This document shows positions 9,021 through 17,622 of a stretch of DNA of 64,000 bases, piece by piece; the first letter of the stretch is position 1; every line of letters starts with the position of its first letter. Made by a program: the position numbers and the translations under genes. The notes below the pieces were generated by a model, which was not told the DNA's origin, did not search any database, and saw nothing but the letters and a program-made list of their open reading frames with translations. Source of the DNA: an uncultured Oscillospiraceae bacterium (GTDB taxonomy: Bacteria > Bacillota > Clostridia > Oscillospirales > Acutalibacteraceae); assembly GCA_900540305.1 (NCBI GenBank), contig UQFL01000002.1:1-64000 (forward strand), read 5' to 3'.

Positions 9021-9830
9021 TTATGCGAAAGTGAGTGAATATTTATCAGCAAGCTCTTGAAGAGAACCGTCTGCCTTCATTTCAGCGATAATCTTATTAA
9101 CCTCTGCTGTAACATCAGAACCTTTTCTGAAACCGATGCCGTATTCCTCAGAAGTGAGTTCAAGACCGGAAGCAAGATTTTTATAGCTTGTGCCCTCGCC
9201 TGTCATTGAATTAGCCATTGTAATATCAATTACACATGCGTCAACAGAACCGCTTGCAACTTCCATAAGAGCGTCTGACTGAGCGGCAACAGCCGTGCAT
9301 TTATCAGCAAGACCTGCATCAGCAAGAGCAGCTTCGCCTGCTGAGCCTGACTCAGCTGCGAATGTGAGTTCTGAAAGGCTTTCAACAGTTGTGTAGTTGC
9401 CGATTTTGTCCTTGTCCATAACAAGCACCTGAGCGTTTTTAACATACGGGTCTGAACAGCTCATTGAAGATGTAACTTCATCCGTAAGGGTCATACCGTT
9501 CCATACTGCATCAACGCTTTTAGCGTCTATTTCAAGAATTTTGTTATCCCAGTCGATTACAATAAATTCAGCCTCAACGCCGAGTCTTTTGCAAACTTCC
9601 TGAGCAAATTCAGTATCAAAGCCTGTAAGAACATTTTTTCCGTTCTCATCCTTAACATAATAGTTCATCGGCTCATATTCAGTAATACCGATAACCATTG
9701 TACCCTTATTCTTTATGTATTCAAGGTCGCTTGATGTTTCGGCAGTCTGTGATTTAGAGCACGCAGCAAAACAACTTGCAACAAACAGCACTGAAAGAAG
9801 CACTGCAACAATCTTTTTAATTTTCTTCAT
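9021..9830 (-). CDS. Amino acid ABC transporter substrate-binding lipoprotein
   Basis: A 269-residue extracellular binding protein. A signal peptide (residues 1-22) ends in the lipobox FAAC, so after Lgt and Lsp processing Cys23 would carry the lipid anchor. The mature part is a family 3 solute-binding fold (EPMNYYVKDENGK, TGFDTEFAQEVCKRLG, VDAVWNGMTLTDE). It is first in the operon and has a strong promoter and GGAGG ribosome site. The ligand is likely a polar amino acid such as glutamine, arginine or cystine. Confidence 0.95.
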   Translation of the reverse strand: MKKIKKIVAVLLSVLFVASCFAACSKSQTAETSSDLEYIKNKGTMVIGITEYEPMNYYVKDENGKNVLTGFDTEFAQEVCKRLGVEAEFIVIDWDNKILEIDAKSVDAVWNGMTLTDEVTSSMSCSDPYVKNAQVLVMDKDKIGNYTTVESLSELTFAAESGSAGEAALADAGLADKCTAVAAQSDALMEVASGSVDACVIDITMANSMTGEGTSYKNLASGLELTSEEYGIGFRKGSDVTAEVNKIIAEMKADGSLQELADKYSLTFA

Positions 9831-9859
9831 AACAAGTCCTCCATAGATTTGATATGTTC

Positions 9860-9888
9860 ATTTTACCGTATTAGCACGCTAAAGTCAA
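9860..9888 (-). promoter_or_regulatory. Promoter of the amino acid ABC operon
   Basis: TTGACT (9883-9888), 17-bp spacer, TAAAAT (9860-9865), minus strand, about 30 bases before the start of the binding-protein gene and just past the iolE terminator. Confidence 0.8.
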
Positions 9889-9890
9889 GA

Positions 9891-9927
9891 GTAAAAAAAG
9901 AAACGCCGCAAAAAAAGCAGCGTTTCT
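9891..9927 (-). terminator. Terminator of the iolGDE operon
   Basis: Imperfect stem GAAACGCTGC/GCGGCGTTTC with a T-rich loop, followed on the minus strand by TTTCTTTTTTT. It ends the operon 33 bp past iolE. Confidence 0.85.
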
Positions 9928-9960
9928 GATTTTACAACAAATAATTTTTAAATAATTAAA

Positions 9961-10860
9961 TTAAAGTCCTGTGTTTTCAGCAATGTATTTTCTTGCTTTT
10001 ACAGCATATTCAAACGGATTTGCCTTTGCAGGGTCCTGTTCAGCCTCAACAACTACCCAGCCCTCATAATTATTCTCTTCGAGAATATCAAAAATAGGCT
10101 TGAAGTCAACATCGCCGTCACCTGGTACAGTAAACACGCCTGCACGAACAGCGTCAAGGAAACTCATATGATTGGGAACAACCTGATTGTTATAAACATC
10201 CATACGAACATCTTTAAGATGAACATGCTTAACACGATTGATATACTTTTTAAGTACGGGTACGGGGTCGATACCTGCAAAAGTGAGGTGACCGCTGTCA
10301 AAGAGAAGATATACAAGTTCAGGGTCTGTAAGCTCCATAAGCTTATCGATTTCCTCAACTGTCTGCACACCTGTTCCCATATGATGATGAACGGTGAAAT
10401 ACATACCCTTTGACTTTGCATAAGCGCCCATTTCATTGAAGCCCTTAGCAACAACAGCCCACTCCTCGTCTGTATAATACGGCTTTTCATCAAGAATTGA
10501 CTTATCAAGACAACCCTGAATTGAATTGCCCTGCTCAGATGCGCCGATTACCTTTGCGCCGAGTTCATAAAGCTTGTCGCAATGAGCCTTGAAAGCCTCA
10601 ATGGTTTCCTCATAAGGCTTTGAGGTAAGATATGAAGAGAACCACGCATTACAAATCTGAAGTCCTCTAATGTCGAGATATTTTTTGAGCACTTTGGGGT
10701 CGCTCGGATATTTATTTCCGATTTCACTTCCCTTATATCCTGCAAGCGCCATTTCGCTTACGCACTGCTCAAATGTATTTTCAGCGCCGAGGTCTGGCAT
10801 ATCGTCATTAGTCCAGCCGATGGGCGCAATAGCAAGTTTTACTTTATTTGGATTAAGCAT
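9961..10860 (-). CDS. iolE: Myo-inosose-2 dehydratase
   Basis: A 299-residue TIM-barrel enzyme of the sugar phosphate isomerase/epimerase superfamily that dehydrates 2-keto-myo-inositol to the 1,2-dione. IolE hallmarks are the N-terminal [14 protein letters not shown] and metal-binding residues in [30 protein letters not shown] and VVVEAEQDP. It is third in the operon after iolG and iolD, 22 bp behind iolD, with AAAGG as ribosome site. The length equals that of known IolE proteins. Confidence 0.95.
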   Translation of the reverse strand: MLNPNKVKLAIAPIGWTNDDMPDLGAENTFEQCVSEMALAGYKGSEIGNKYPSDPKVLKKYLDIRGLQICNAWFSSYLTSKPYEETIEAFKAHCDKLYELGAKVIGASEQGNSIQGCLDKSILDEKPYYTDEEWAVVAKGFNEMGAYAKSKGMYFTVHHHMGTGVQTVEEIDKLMELTDPELVYLLFDSGHLTFAGIDPVPVLKKYINRVKHVHLKDVRMDVYNNQVVPNHMSFLDAVRAGVFTVPGDGDVDFKPIFDILEENNYEGWVVVEAEQDPAKANPFEYAVKARKYIAENTGL

Positions 10861-10882
10861 AAATTTTTACCTTTCAAATATA

Positions 10883-12736
10883 TTAATAATCAAATGTTTT
10901 TGCGATATTCTTCTGCATATCCTCATAAGCGGCTGCAACTGTTTCGCTCTTTGAAACTTCTGCAACGCCTACACGCCACCATGATTCAAAACCAGGTGTC
11001 ATTGTTTTGGGAAGCACTTTAATATCGAAAACAACAGAACGATTCTGCTTTTTAGCGTCCTCAAGAGCGGCACGAAGCTCGTCTGATGTGCGGATTGTGT
11101 AACCCTTAGCGCCGTATCCCTCTGCGATTTTTGCAAAATCAATAGCAATCTCATCACCGTCAAGCATACCCGTTACAGGATTTCTTGCACGGAAGACTGT
11201 TCCGAAAGTATCCGTTCCCTGATTGTTTTGAAGATTTTCAATACATCCCCAGCCCATATTGTCAAAAACGCATACATTAATTTTAAGGTTTTCCTGTAGC
11301 GAGGTGTAAAGCTCTGAATGACCCATAAGGAATGAGCCGTCGCCGCAGAAAGTATAAACTTCAGCTTCGGGCTTAGCCATTTTAACTCCGAGAGCACCGT
11401 TAACCTCATAACCCATATTGGAATAGCCGTATTCCATATGATATGTGCCCCTGTTTTTGGGACGGAAAAGTCTTTGCATATCGCCCGGAAGAGAACCTGA
11501 TGAGCCGACTGCTACATCCTCGTCGCCCATAAACTCGTTTATGATACCGAGAGCGAGTGTCTGATTGAGACCGCCAGGAAGCTCAGTGCTGTAATACTCG
11601 TCAACAATAGCATCCCACTCTTTTTTAGCTTCTGCAACCTCGTTTGTGTATTCTGTTTTATAACCTTCACAGCTGTCAATGAGAGCAGAAAGAGCCTCTC
11701 TTGCATCTGCAATAACTGCTTCTGCATCCATTTTATAAGCGTCAAACGGACAAACATTTATAGCAAGTACTTTTCTGTTTTCATTGAAAAGCCACTTAGA
11801 AGATGTTGTAAAGTCTGTAAATCTTGTGCCGACACCGATAACAAGGTCTGCATCTTTTGCAATAACATTAGCAGCTTTACCGCCTGTTACGCCGATACCG
11901 CCGAGATTGAGCGGATGATTCCAAGCAACAAGGCTTCTGCCAGCCTGTGTTTCGGAAATCGGAACATTATATTTTTCCGCAAATTCAAGGAGCTGTTTTT
12001 CAGCACCGCTGTAACGAACGCCGCCGCCACACACGATAATGGGCTTTTTAGCTTCTTTAATAAGCTTGGTTGCTCTTTCAAGCTGAGAAGCGGTAATGGG
12101 GCGTCTGTCAAGATGCCATACACGCTTTTGAAGGAAATGTTCGGGATAATCGTAAGCTTCGCCTTCAACATCCTGCGGCATTGCAAGGCAAACTGCGCCT
12201 GTATCAGCAGGGTCTGTGAGAACACGCATAGCGTTAATACACGCTGTCATAAGCTGTTCGGGTCTTACAATTCTGTCAAAATAATGGCAAACACCCTTGA
12301 AAGCATCCGTAACCGTTCTGCCATAGTTGTCAAAAAACTCAGCCTGCTGAAGAACAGGATCAGGCTGACGGCAGGCAAATGTGTCGCCTGGAAGAACGAG
12401 AAGCGGAATTCTGTTTGCCGTGGCACATCCGCAGGCGGTAACCATATTGGTTGCACCTGGACCGATTGAAGAAACGCAGGGAATGATTGCCTTTCTGTCC
12501 ATCTGCTTTGCATATGCAACAGCGGCAAGAGCCATATTCTGCTCGTTTTTACCCTGATAAAATTTGAGATTATGACCGCCCTGTTCAAGAGCCTGACCTA
12601 CGCCGACAACGCATCCGTGGCCGAAAATGCCGAAAATACCCGAAACAAATTTTGTTTCAACCCCATCGCACTCTATGTACTGGTTATCAAGGAACTTGAC
12701 AAGTGCCTGGGACATAGTAAGTCTTTCTCTTTTCAT
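10883..12736 (-). CDS. iolD: 3D-(3,5/4)-trihydroxycyclohexane-1,2-dione hydrolase
   Basis: A 617-residue thiamin-diphosphate enzyme that opens the cyclic dione to 5-deoxyglucuronate. The ThDP fold is complete: an N-terminal PYR domain (GIFGIFGHGCVVGVGQALE), a central domain (IKEAKKPIIVCGGGVRYS) and the C-terminal PP domain with GDGSFLMGHSELYTSLQEN. It is coupled to iolG by a 3-bp gap, and the GAGGG ribosome site lies in the iolG stop region. The end of the protein is extended compared with acetolactate synthases, as in IolD. Confidence 0.95.
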   Translation of the reverse strand: MKRERLTMSQALVKFLDNQYIECDGVETKFVSGIFGIFGHGCVVGVGQALEQGGHNLKFYQGKNEQNMALAAVAYAKQMDRKAIIPCVSSIGPGATNMVTACGCATANRIPLLVLPGDTFACRQPDPVLQQAEFFDNYGRTVTDAFKGVCHYFDRIVRPEQLMTACINAMRVLTDPADTGAVCLAMPQDVEGEAYDYPEHFLQKRVWHLDRRPITASQLERATKLIKEAKKPIIVCGGGVRYSGAEKQLLEFAEKYNVPISETQAGRSLVAWNHPLNLGGIGVTGGKAANVIAKDADLVIGVGTRFTDFTTSSKWLFNENRKVLAINVCPFDAYKMDAEAVIADAREALSALIDSCEGYKTEYTNEVAEAKKEWDAIVDEYYSTELPGGLNQTLALGIINEFMGDEDVAVGSSGSLPGDMQRLFRPKNRGTYHMEYGYSNMGYEVNGALGVKMAKPEAEVYTFCGDGSFLMGHSELYTSLQENLKINVCVFDNMGWGCIENLQNNQGTDTFGTVFRARNPVTGMLDGDEIAIDFAKIAEGYGAKGYTIRTSDELRAALEDAKKQNRSVVFDIKVLPKTMTPGFESWWRVGVAEVSKSETVAAAYEDMQKNIAKTFDY

Positions 12737-12739
12737 ATA

Positions 12740-13753
12740 TCAGCCCTCGATTTCAGAAAGTTTAACGGGTCTGTGTTCTGCAACAGATTTCTTTGCAGCA
12801 AGACCGAGACGAAGTGCCTCGAGTCCGTCATAAACAGTTGTCTGAGTGGGCTTGTCATTAACTACGCAGTCGATAAACTGTGTCATTTCATCTGTGAAAG
12901 ACTGCATATATCTTTCGAGGAAGAAGTAAAGCGGCTTATCTGTTGTTTTGCCGTTTTCATCAATAAATGAAACATGAGTAGGAGTATCGTTAGCGGCAGA
13001 AGCCTGACCCTTTGAGCCGAATACTTCAAGACGCTGGTCATAACCGTAAGCAGCTCTGCGGCAGTTGTCAATAACGCCGATTGCGCCGCTCTTGAATTTA
13101 AGAGCAACAAGTGCAGTATCAACATCGCCTGCTTTACCGATTTCGGGGTCTACCATGACGGTTGCGTTAGCGTAAACCTCTTCAACTTCGCCGCCGATGA
13201 AGCGAGCCATATCAAAATCATGAACAGTCATATCAAGGAAGATACCGCCTGAAACCTTAACATAGTCAATTGACGGAGGTTCAGGGTCTCTGCTTGTGAT
13301 TTTAATTGTTTGAAGATTACCGATTTTACCCTCGTTTGCAAGATTCTTAATCTGAGCAAAGTTGTGGTCATATCTTCTGTTAAATCCAATCTGAAGCTTA
13401 ACGCCTGCCTTATCAACAGCAGCGATAACCTTTTTGATTTTTTCAACTGTAAGGTCAACAGGCTTCTCGCAGAAAATATGCTTGCCTGCTTCAGCAGCCT
13501 CGCAAGCGATGTCTGCATGAGTATCTGTTGATGAGCAGATAAGAACAGCGTCTATTTCATCATTATTTAAAATCTCGTGATAATCCTGATAATAATTGGG
13601 AATACCGAGTTCTTCAGCAACTTTCTTTGCACCCTCAACATAAATATCTGAAATTGCAACGATTTCAGCCTGAGGAATGTGATAAGTAATTGATTTGGCA
13701 TGAACCTGACCGATTCTGCCTGCGCCGATAATACCGACTTTGAGTTTTTTCAT
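12740..13753 (-). CDS. iolG: Inositol 2-dehydrogenase
   Basis: A 337-residue Gfo/Idh/MocA oxidoreductase that oxidises myo-inositol to 2-keto-myo-inositol with NAD+. The N-terminal Rossmann motif is GIIGAGRIG (residues 7-15), and the catalytic Lys lies in FCEKPVDL near residue 95. SGGIFLDMTVHDFDMARF contains the conserved Asp-His pair. It leads the operon with iolD and iolE directly after it, which fixes the function better than sequence alone; the family has many substrates. Confidence 0.92.
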   Translation of the reverse strand: MKKLKVGIIGAGRIGQVHAKSITYHIPQAEIVAISDIYVEGAKKVAEELGIPNYYQDYHEILNNDEIDAVLICSSTDTHADIACEAAEAGKHIFCEKPVDLTVEKIKKVIAAVDKAGVKLQIGFNRRYDHNFAQIKNLANEGKIGNLQTIKITSRDPEPPSIDYVKVSGGIFLDMTVHDFDMARFIGGEVEEVYANATVMVDPEIGKAGDVDTALVALKFKSGAIGVIDNCRRAAYGYDQRLEVFGSKGQASAANDTPTHVSFIDENGKTTDKPLYFFLERYMQSFTDEMTQFIDCVVNDKPTQTTVYDGLEALRLGLAAKKSVAEHRPVKLSEIEG

Positions 13754-13804
13754 AATTTTTACCCCTTCGTATGTAAATTAAGCACACACAGCGAACGCTC
13801 AGCC

Positions 13805-13831
13805 GCATATACGCCAGCACGCTGAATATGC
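13805..13831. promoter_or_regulatory. Inverted repeat in the iolG leader (possible operator)
   Basis: GCATAT (13805-13810) and ATATGC (13826-13831) flank 15 bases in the 88-base leader of iolG, and AGCGAACGCT forms a further small palindrome at 13788-13797. Position just after the transcription start suits a repressor site, but no iolR gene is seen. Confidence 0.3.
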
Positions 13832-13848
13832 ACTTTAAAAGCAATTCA

Positions 13849-13877
13849 ATCATATCACACAGAGAATTCTATTTCAA
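13849..13877 (-). promoter_or_regulatory. Promoter of the iolGDE operon
   Basis: TTGAAA (13872-13877), 17-bp spacer, TATGAT (13849-13854), minus strand. It gives an unusually long leader of about 88 bases. Confidence 0.75.
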
Positions 13878-13909
13878 GATAGTATAATTACAAATTCACA
13901 AAAATGTTA

Positions 13910-13938
13910 TTGAAATAACTATATGTATAGATTATAAT
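13910..13938 (+). promoter_or_regulatory. Promoter of the TSCPD-GH36-lepB operon
   Basis: TTGAAA (13910-13915), 17-bp spacer, perfect TATAAT (13933-13938), followed by AAGAGG 7 bases before the start at 13975. Confidence 0.85.
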
Positions 13939-13974
13939 TATAATAATATAGTTTAAATAATAAGAGGTATAAAT

Positions 13975-14232
13975 ATGACTTATACATATAAAACGAAGGG
14001 CACCTGCTCTCAGAAAATAGACATTGAACTTGCGGATGACGGAAAGACTATTCTTGATGTTAAGTTCACAGGCGGCTGCAACGGAAACCTTAAAGGAATC
14101 GCCGCACTTGTAAAAGGCAAAAAGACTGATGAAATTATTGAAAGTCTTGAGGGAATAAAATGCGGCTTTAAGCAGACATCCTGCCCTGACCAGCTTGCTC
14201 AGGCGCTTAAACAAATCAACGAAAACAACTAA
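13975..14232 (+). CDS. TSCPD domain-containing small protein (TIGR03905-like)
   Basis: An 85-residue cytoplasmic protein with the name-giving TSCPDQLAQAL motif near the C-terminus and further conserved TKGTCSQKIDIEL and FTGGCNGNLKGIAALVKG. The four cysteines (CS, GCN, KCG, SCPD) are spaced as if to hold a metal. The TSCPD domain also occurs at the end of some ribonucleotide reductases, but the function of stand-alone versions is unknown. It is first in an operon with the GH36-like gene 15 bp behind. Confidence 0.88.
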   Translation: MTYTYKTKGTCSQKIDIELADDGKTILDVKFTGGCNGNLKGIAALVKGKKTDEIIESLEGIKCGFKQTSCPDQLAQALKQINENN

Positions 14233-14247
14233 TTAAAGGTAACGGCT

Positions 14248-16587
14248 ATGTTTAAACTTAAAAGTAAAAATCTTGAAAGAGAATTTAAGGTTATGGACGG
14301 CTATCTTTACGCCTCCCAGATAACCAACACATATTCAGGGCTTGATTTTATACCTGACGGAAGCGGAAGCGAATTTGAAATCAGATTTGCAGACGGAGAC
14401 AACATTTCTTCTAAAAATCTTACTGTAAGCGAAGCCATAGAAAAAGAGGGCAAGCTGTTTTTCAGATTCAACGAGGAAATGGGCACAACCGTCACTATGA
14501 GCTACCGCATAGGCAAAGACGGAGAAACGCTTGAAAAACAGATTGCGCTTACTCAGAGCGAGCCGAAAAAGGTTGACTATATAATTCTTGAAAACATAGG
14601 AATTGTCAATTCAAAATCAACATACACTTCAAACGAAAGCCCTACCGAGACAGACGCGTTTTATTCAAATCTCGGTCAGCCGTTTTATATTGACAGTTTG
14701 TTTTTCGGTTGTGAATTTCCAGCCACTAAAAACGCTATCATTCACGGCAGGGGTCAGGTAATTTACTATATCGGTAAAACTGCGGAAAAGAAAATGGTTT
14801 GCCCCACAACTGTTATGGGCGCGGCGAAAGGCACTTCCCTTCCCGAACTTCGCAGTGCATTTTTCGATTATATCAACCGCATAAGCGTTAAATCTGATTT
14901 TCGTATTCAGTACAACACTTGGTACGATAAAATGCTGAATATTGACGCCGATAATATTCAGACAGCGTTTTACAATGTTGAAGAAAAACTTTCCGACCAC
15001 GGTGTACCGCCTATTGACGCTTATGTTATAGATGACGGCTGGAACAATTACAAAGCTGATTTCTGGGAAATCAATCAAAAAAAGTTTCCTAACGGACTGC
15101 TTGACCTCAGCTATATAACAAAATGTCTCGGAAGTAATTTCGGTCTCTGGCTCGGCCCGAGAGGCGGATATTCCGTGCAGTCCAAATTTGCAAAGAAGAT
15201 AGAAAAAAGCGGTTTCGGTCATTATAACCTTGAAGCAAACGATATATGCGTATGTTCTAAGAAATATATTGACCTGCTCGGCGAATTTCTTGTTAAAACA
15301 ACAAAGGAAAACGACATTGCATACTGGAAACTTGACGGTTTCTGTTTAAAGCCGTGCCTTAACTCGAAGCACGACCATATAACAGGCGGCGAGCATGAAA
15401 TGTACTTTGTCACCCAGCTTTGGAAACGATGGATAAAAGTGTTCAAAGAAATGAGAGCTGTTCGTGAAAAACAGAACAAGGATTTGTGGATTAACATAAC
15501 CTGTTATGCACACCCGTCCCCATGGCTGTTACAGTACGTAAATTCAATATGGCTTCAAAACAGCAGCGATATAGGTTTTGCAGAAAACTATCCTCAGAAC
15601 GAACAGCCTCAGGTTGACTCTGAAATCACATACAGAGATTCTGTTTACTATGATTTTATAGTTACAAGAGGATTGCAATTCCCGTTGTCTCATTTATACA
15701 ACCACGAGCCTATATACGGTGTTGAAGCACATCTTGATTATACTGACGCTGATTTTGAAAAGGCGATATTCTGGAATGCCTGCCGAGGCGCGGCGCTCAA
15801 TGAGCTTTACATTTCCGACAGTATGATGAACGAGGAAAAGTGGCAGATACTCTCAAGGGCTCTTAATTGGCAGAGAACAAATCATCACATTCTTAAAAAT
15901 GCAATGATGCTCGGCGGAAACCCGAAAGAAAACAATGTTTACTGCTTTGTTTCCTGGACAGAGGACGGAGAAGGCGTTATCGCTTTGAGAAATCCCACAA
16001 ACGAATCTGCTCCGCTCACCCTTACGCTTAACAAGCTTATGGGCTGTCCCGAAACTCTTGAGGGCGTAAAGCGTTATAATGTTCTCAACAAAAACGGCGC
16101 TGAAAGCTCAGACGAGTATTATTATAATGATAAAATTAATCTTACGCTTGCACCGTTTGAAGTAAAGATTTTCCAATTCGGAAAAACGGACAGAAGATAC
16201 TCAGACACAGGCAATGCAAACGAATTCACTATCAGTTTTGACTACAACGGACAAAACGGAACAATCTGCCAAAACAACGATATTATGATTGGCATTGAAA
16301 AAGGCTTTGTTTGCGTAAATGTTGGAACAACCAGACTGAAATCTGAAAACACAATAAGCGATTCAAGCCACAGAGTAACTGTTGTTCGTGAAAAGAACAG
16401 AATGATAAAGCTTTATATTGACAATTCGCTTGATTGTTCGGCTTATAATGACAAATCAAAGGCAGTTGTATCAACAGAATTTGATAGCAACACCGAGAAC
16501 TTTAAGATTATTAATAAGGCTGTTCCTTATTATGAAATAATCGAACTCAAAGGCTTTTCTAAAAAGACAAGAAAGAGGCGCAAATAA
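14248..16587 (+). CDS. GH36-like (clan GH-D) alpha-galactosidase-type glycosidase
   Basis: A 779-residue protein without a signal peptide, so probably cytoplasmic. An N-terminal beta-sandwich (about 1-220) precedes a TIM barrel with DAYVIDDGWNNY, FGLWLGPRGG and YWKLDGF; Asp363 in KLDG fits the nucleophile of clan GH-D and Asp441 in QNSSDIG the acid/base. A C-terminal beta-sandwich (from about 650: FTISFDYNGQNGT, HRVTVVREKNRMIKLYID) looks like a concanavalin/LamG-type carbohydrate-binding unit. Alpha-galactosidase or alpha-N-acetylgalactosaminidase are the likely activities; sequence does not decide. It sits 3 bp ahead of lepB. Confidence 0.75.
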   Translation: MFKLKSKNLEREFKVMDGYLYASQITNTYSGLDFIPDGSGSEFEIRFADGDNISSKNLTVSEAIEKEGKLFFRFNEEMGTTVTMSYRIGKDGETLEKQIALTQSEPKKVDYIILENIGIVNSKSTYTSNESPTETDAFYSNLGQPFYIDSLFFGCEFPATKNAIIHGRGQVIYYIGKTAEKKMVCPTTVMGAAKGTSLPELRSAFFDYINRISVKSDFRIQYNTWYDKMLNIDADNIQTAFYNVEEKLSDHGVPPIDAYVIDDGWNNYKADFWEINQKKFPNGLLDLSYITKCLGSNFGLWLGPRGGYSVQSKFAKKIEKSGFGHYNLEANDICVCSKKYIDLLGEFLVKTTKENDIAYWKLDGFCLKPCLNSKHDHITGGEHEMYFVTQLWKRWIKVFKEMRAVREKQNKDLWINITCYAHPSPWLLQYVNSIWLQNSSDIGFAENYPQNEQPQVDSEITYRDSVYYDFIVTRGLQFPLSHLYNHEPIYGVEAHLDYTDADFEKAIFWNACRGAALNELYISDSMMNEEKWQILSRALNWQRTNHHILKNAMMLGGNPKENNVYCFVSWTEDGEGVIALRNPTNESAPLTLTLNKLMGCPETLEGVKRYNVLNKNGAESSDEYYYNDKINLTLAPFEVKIFQFGKTDRRYSDTGNANEFTISFDYNGQNGTICQNNDIMIGIEKGFVCVNVGTTRLKSENTISDSSHRVTVVREKNRMIKLYIDNSLDCSAYNDKSKAVVSTEFDSNTENFKIINKAVPYYEIIELKGFSKKTRKRRK

Positions 16588-16590
16588 TTA

Positions 16591-17490
16591 ATGAAATGTA
16601 AAAAATGCGGCTTTGACGGAATTATAGAGAATGGTGATTGGATTACCTGCCCCAACTGCGGAGCAAAATATTTCAACACTGCCATAAGTTCCGAAATGAG
16701 CGCCACAAAAAAGATTGACGAAATTGAAAACAACCTTAACGCCGACGACAGCGTTAATGGTAATTCCAAAACCGCAGCGGCAAATAAAAAGTCAAAAAAT
16801 TCTAATAGCAAAAATAAACTTAAAGAAACAATAGATTTTTTAATGCCGATAATAATTGCCGTTGTAGTTGCACTGTTGTTAAAAACCTTTGTTTTTGCAA
16901 ACGCAGTTGTTCCGACAGGCTCAATGTTAAACACAATTCAAGAGGGCGACAGACTTATAGCAAGCAGAATTGCTTATCTTAACAAATCGCCTGAGAGATA
17001 TGATATTATTCTTTTTGATTATCCTGATGATGAAACACAGATATTTGTAAAAAGAGTTATCGGATTGCCCGGTGAAACCGTAACCGTTAAAAACGGTATT
17101 GCGTATGTTACCGATATAAGCGGAAACATTATTGAAACTGGCCAAAATTTCATAACGAACGGTACACCGCAAGGTGACTACGGCCCGTATTATGTGCCTA
17201 AGGCAGGAGACAAAATATCTTGCGACGGTGTTGCCTGCTATGCTGAAAACGGCATGAGAGTAGGTTCAACACAGTTTATTGAAAAATACTGTGAAACAGA
17301 TAAAGACGGCAATTATGTACAGGATGAAAATGGTAATTATACCGTAGCCGAAAACTGCTATTTCTGTATGGGCGACAACAGAAACGAATCACTTGATTCA
17401 AGATTTTGGGACAATACCTATGTTGCGGAAAACAAAATTCTCGGCGAGGCAAAATTCAAATATTATCCCGAATTTAAAACTTTGGAATAA
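16591..17490 (+). CDS. lepB: Signal peptidase I with N-terminal zinc ribbon
   Basis: A 299-residue S26 leader peptidase. Catalytic Ser111 lies in PTGSMLNTI and Lys154 in IFVKRVIGLPGE; GDNRNESLDSR is the conserved C-terminal box. One membrane anchor spans about residues 77-100. Ahead of it lies an unusual extension: a four-cysteine zinc ribbon (C3, C6, C20, C23) and a low-complexity Asn/Lys linker, which would be cytosolic. It is the last gene of the operon with the GH36-like gene (3-bp gap), followed by a strong terminator. The enzyme removes signal peptides outside the membrane. Confidence 0.92.
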   Translation: MKCKKCGFDGIIENGDWITCPNCGAKYFNTAISSEMSATKKIDEIENNLNADDSVNGNSKTAAANKKSKNSNSKNKLKETIDFLMPIIIAVVVALLLKTFVFANAVVPTGSMLNTIQEGDRLIASRIAYLNKSPERYDIILFDYPDDETQIFVKRVIGLPGETVTVKNGIAYVTDISGNIIETGQNFITNGTPQGDYGPYYVPKAGDKISCDGVACYAENGMRVGSTQFIEKYCETDKDGNYVQDENGNYTVAENCYFCMGDNRNESLDSRFWDNTYVAENKILGEAKFKYYPEFKTLE

Positions 17491-17497
17491 TAAAAAT

Positions 17498-17540
17498 AAA
17501 AGCGGAAATAGGTTAAACCTGTTTCCGCTTTTATATTTTA
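17498..17540 (+). terminator. Terminator after lepB
   Basis: Stem AAAAGCGGAAA...GTTTCCGCTTTT continues through AGGTT/ACCT to a short loop and ends in a T-rich tail. Confidence 0.9.
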
Positions 17541-17542
17541 GA

Positions 17543-17581
17543 AAAAAAGATGGCAGACACTTTTAGCGTCTACCATCTTTA
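17543..17581 (-). terminator. Terminator of the pyruvate:ferredoxin oxidoreductase gene
   Basis: Stem AAAGATGGTAGACGC pairing (two G-T wobbles) with GTGTCTGCCATCTTT, followed by a T-run on the minus strand; 42 bp past the stop codon. Confidence 0.88.
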
Positions 17582-17622
17582 TATTATTTTATCAAGACAT
17601 TACTAATATTATCGTTAGCTAA

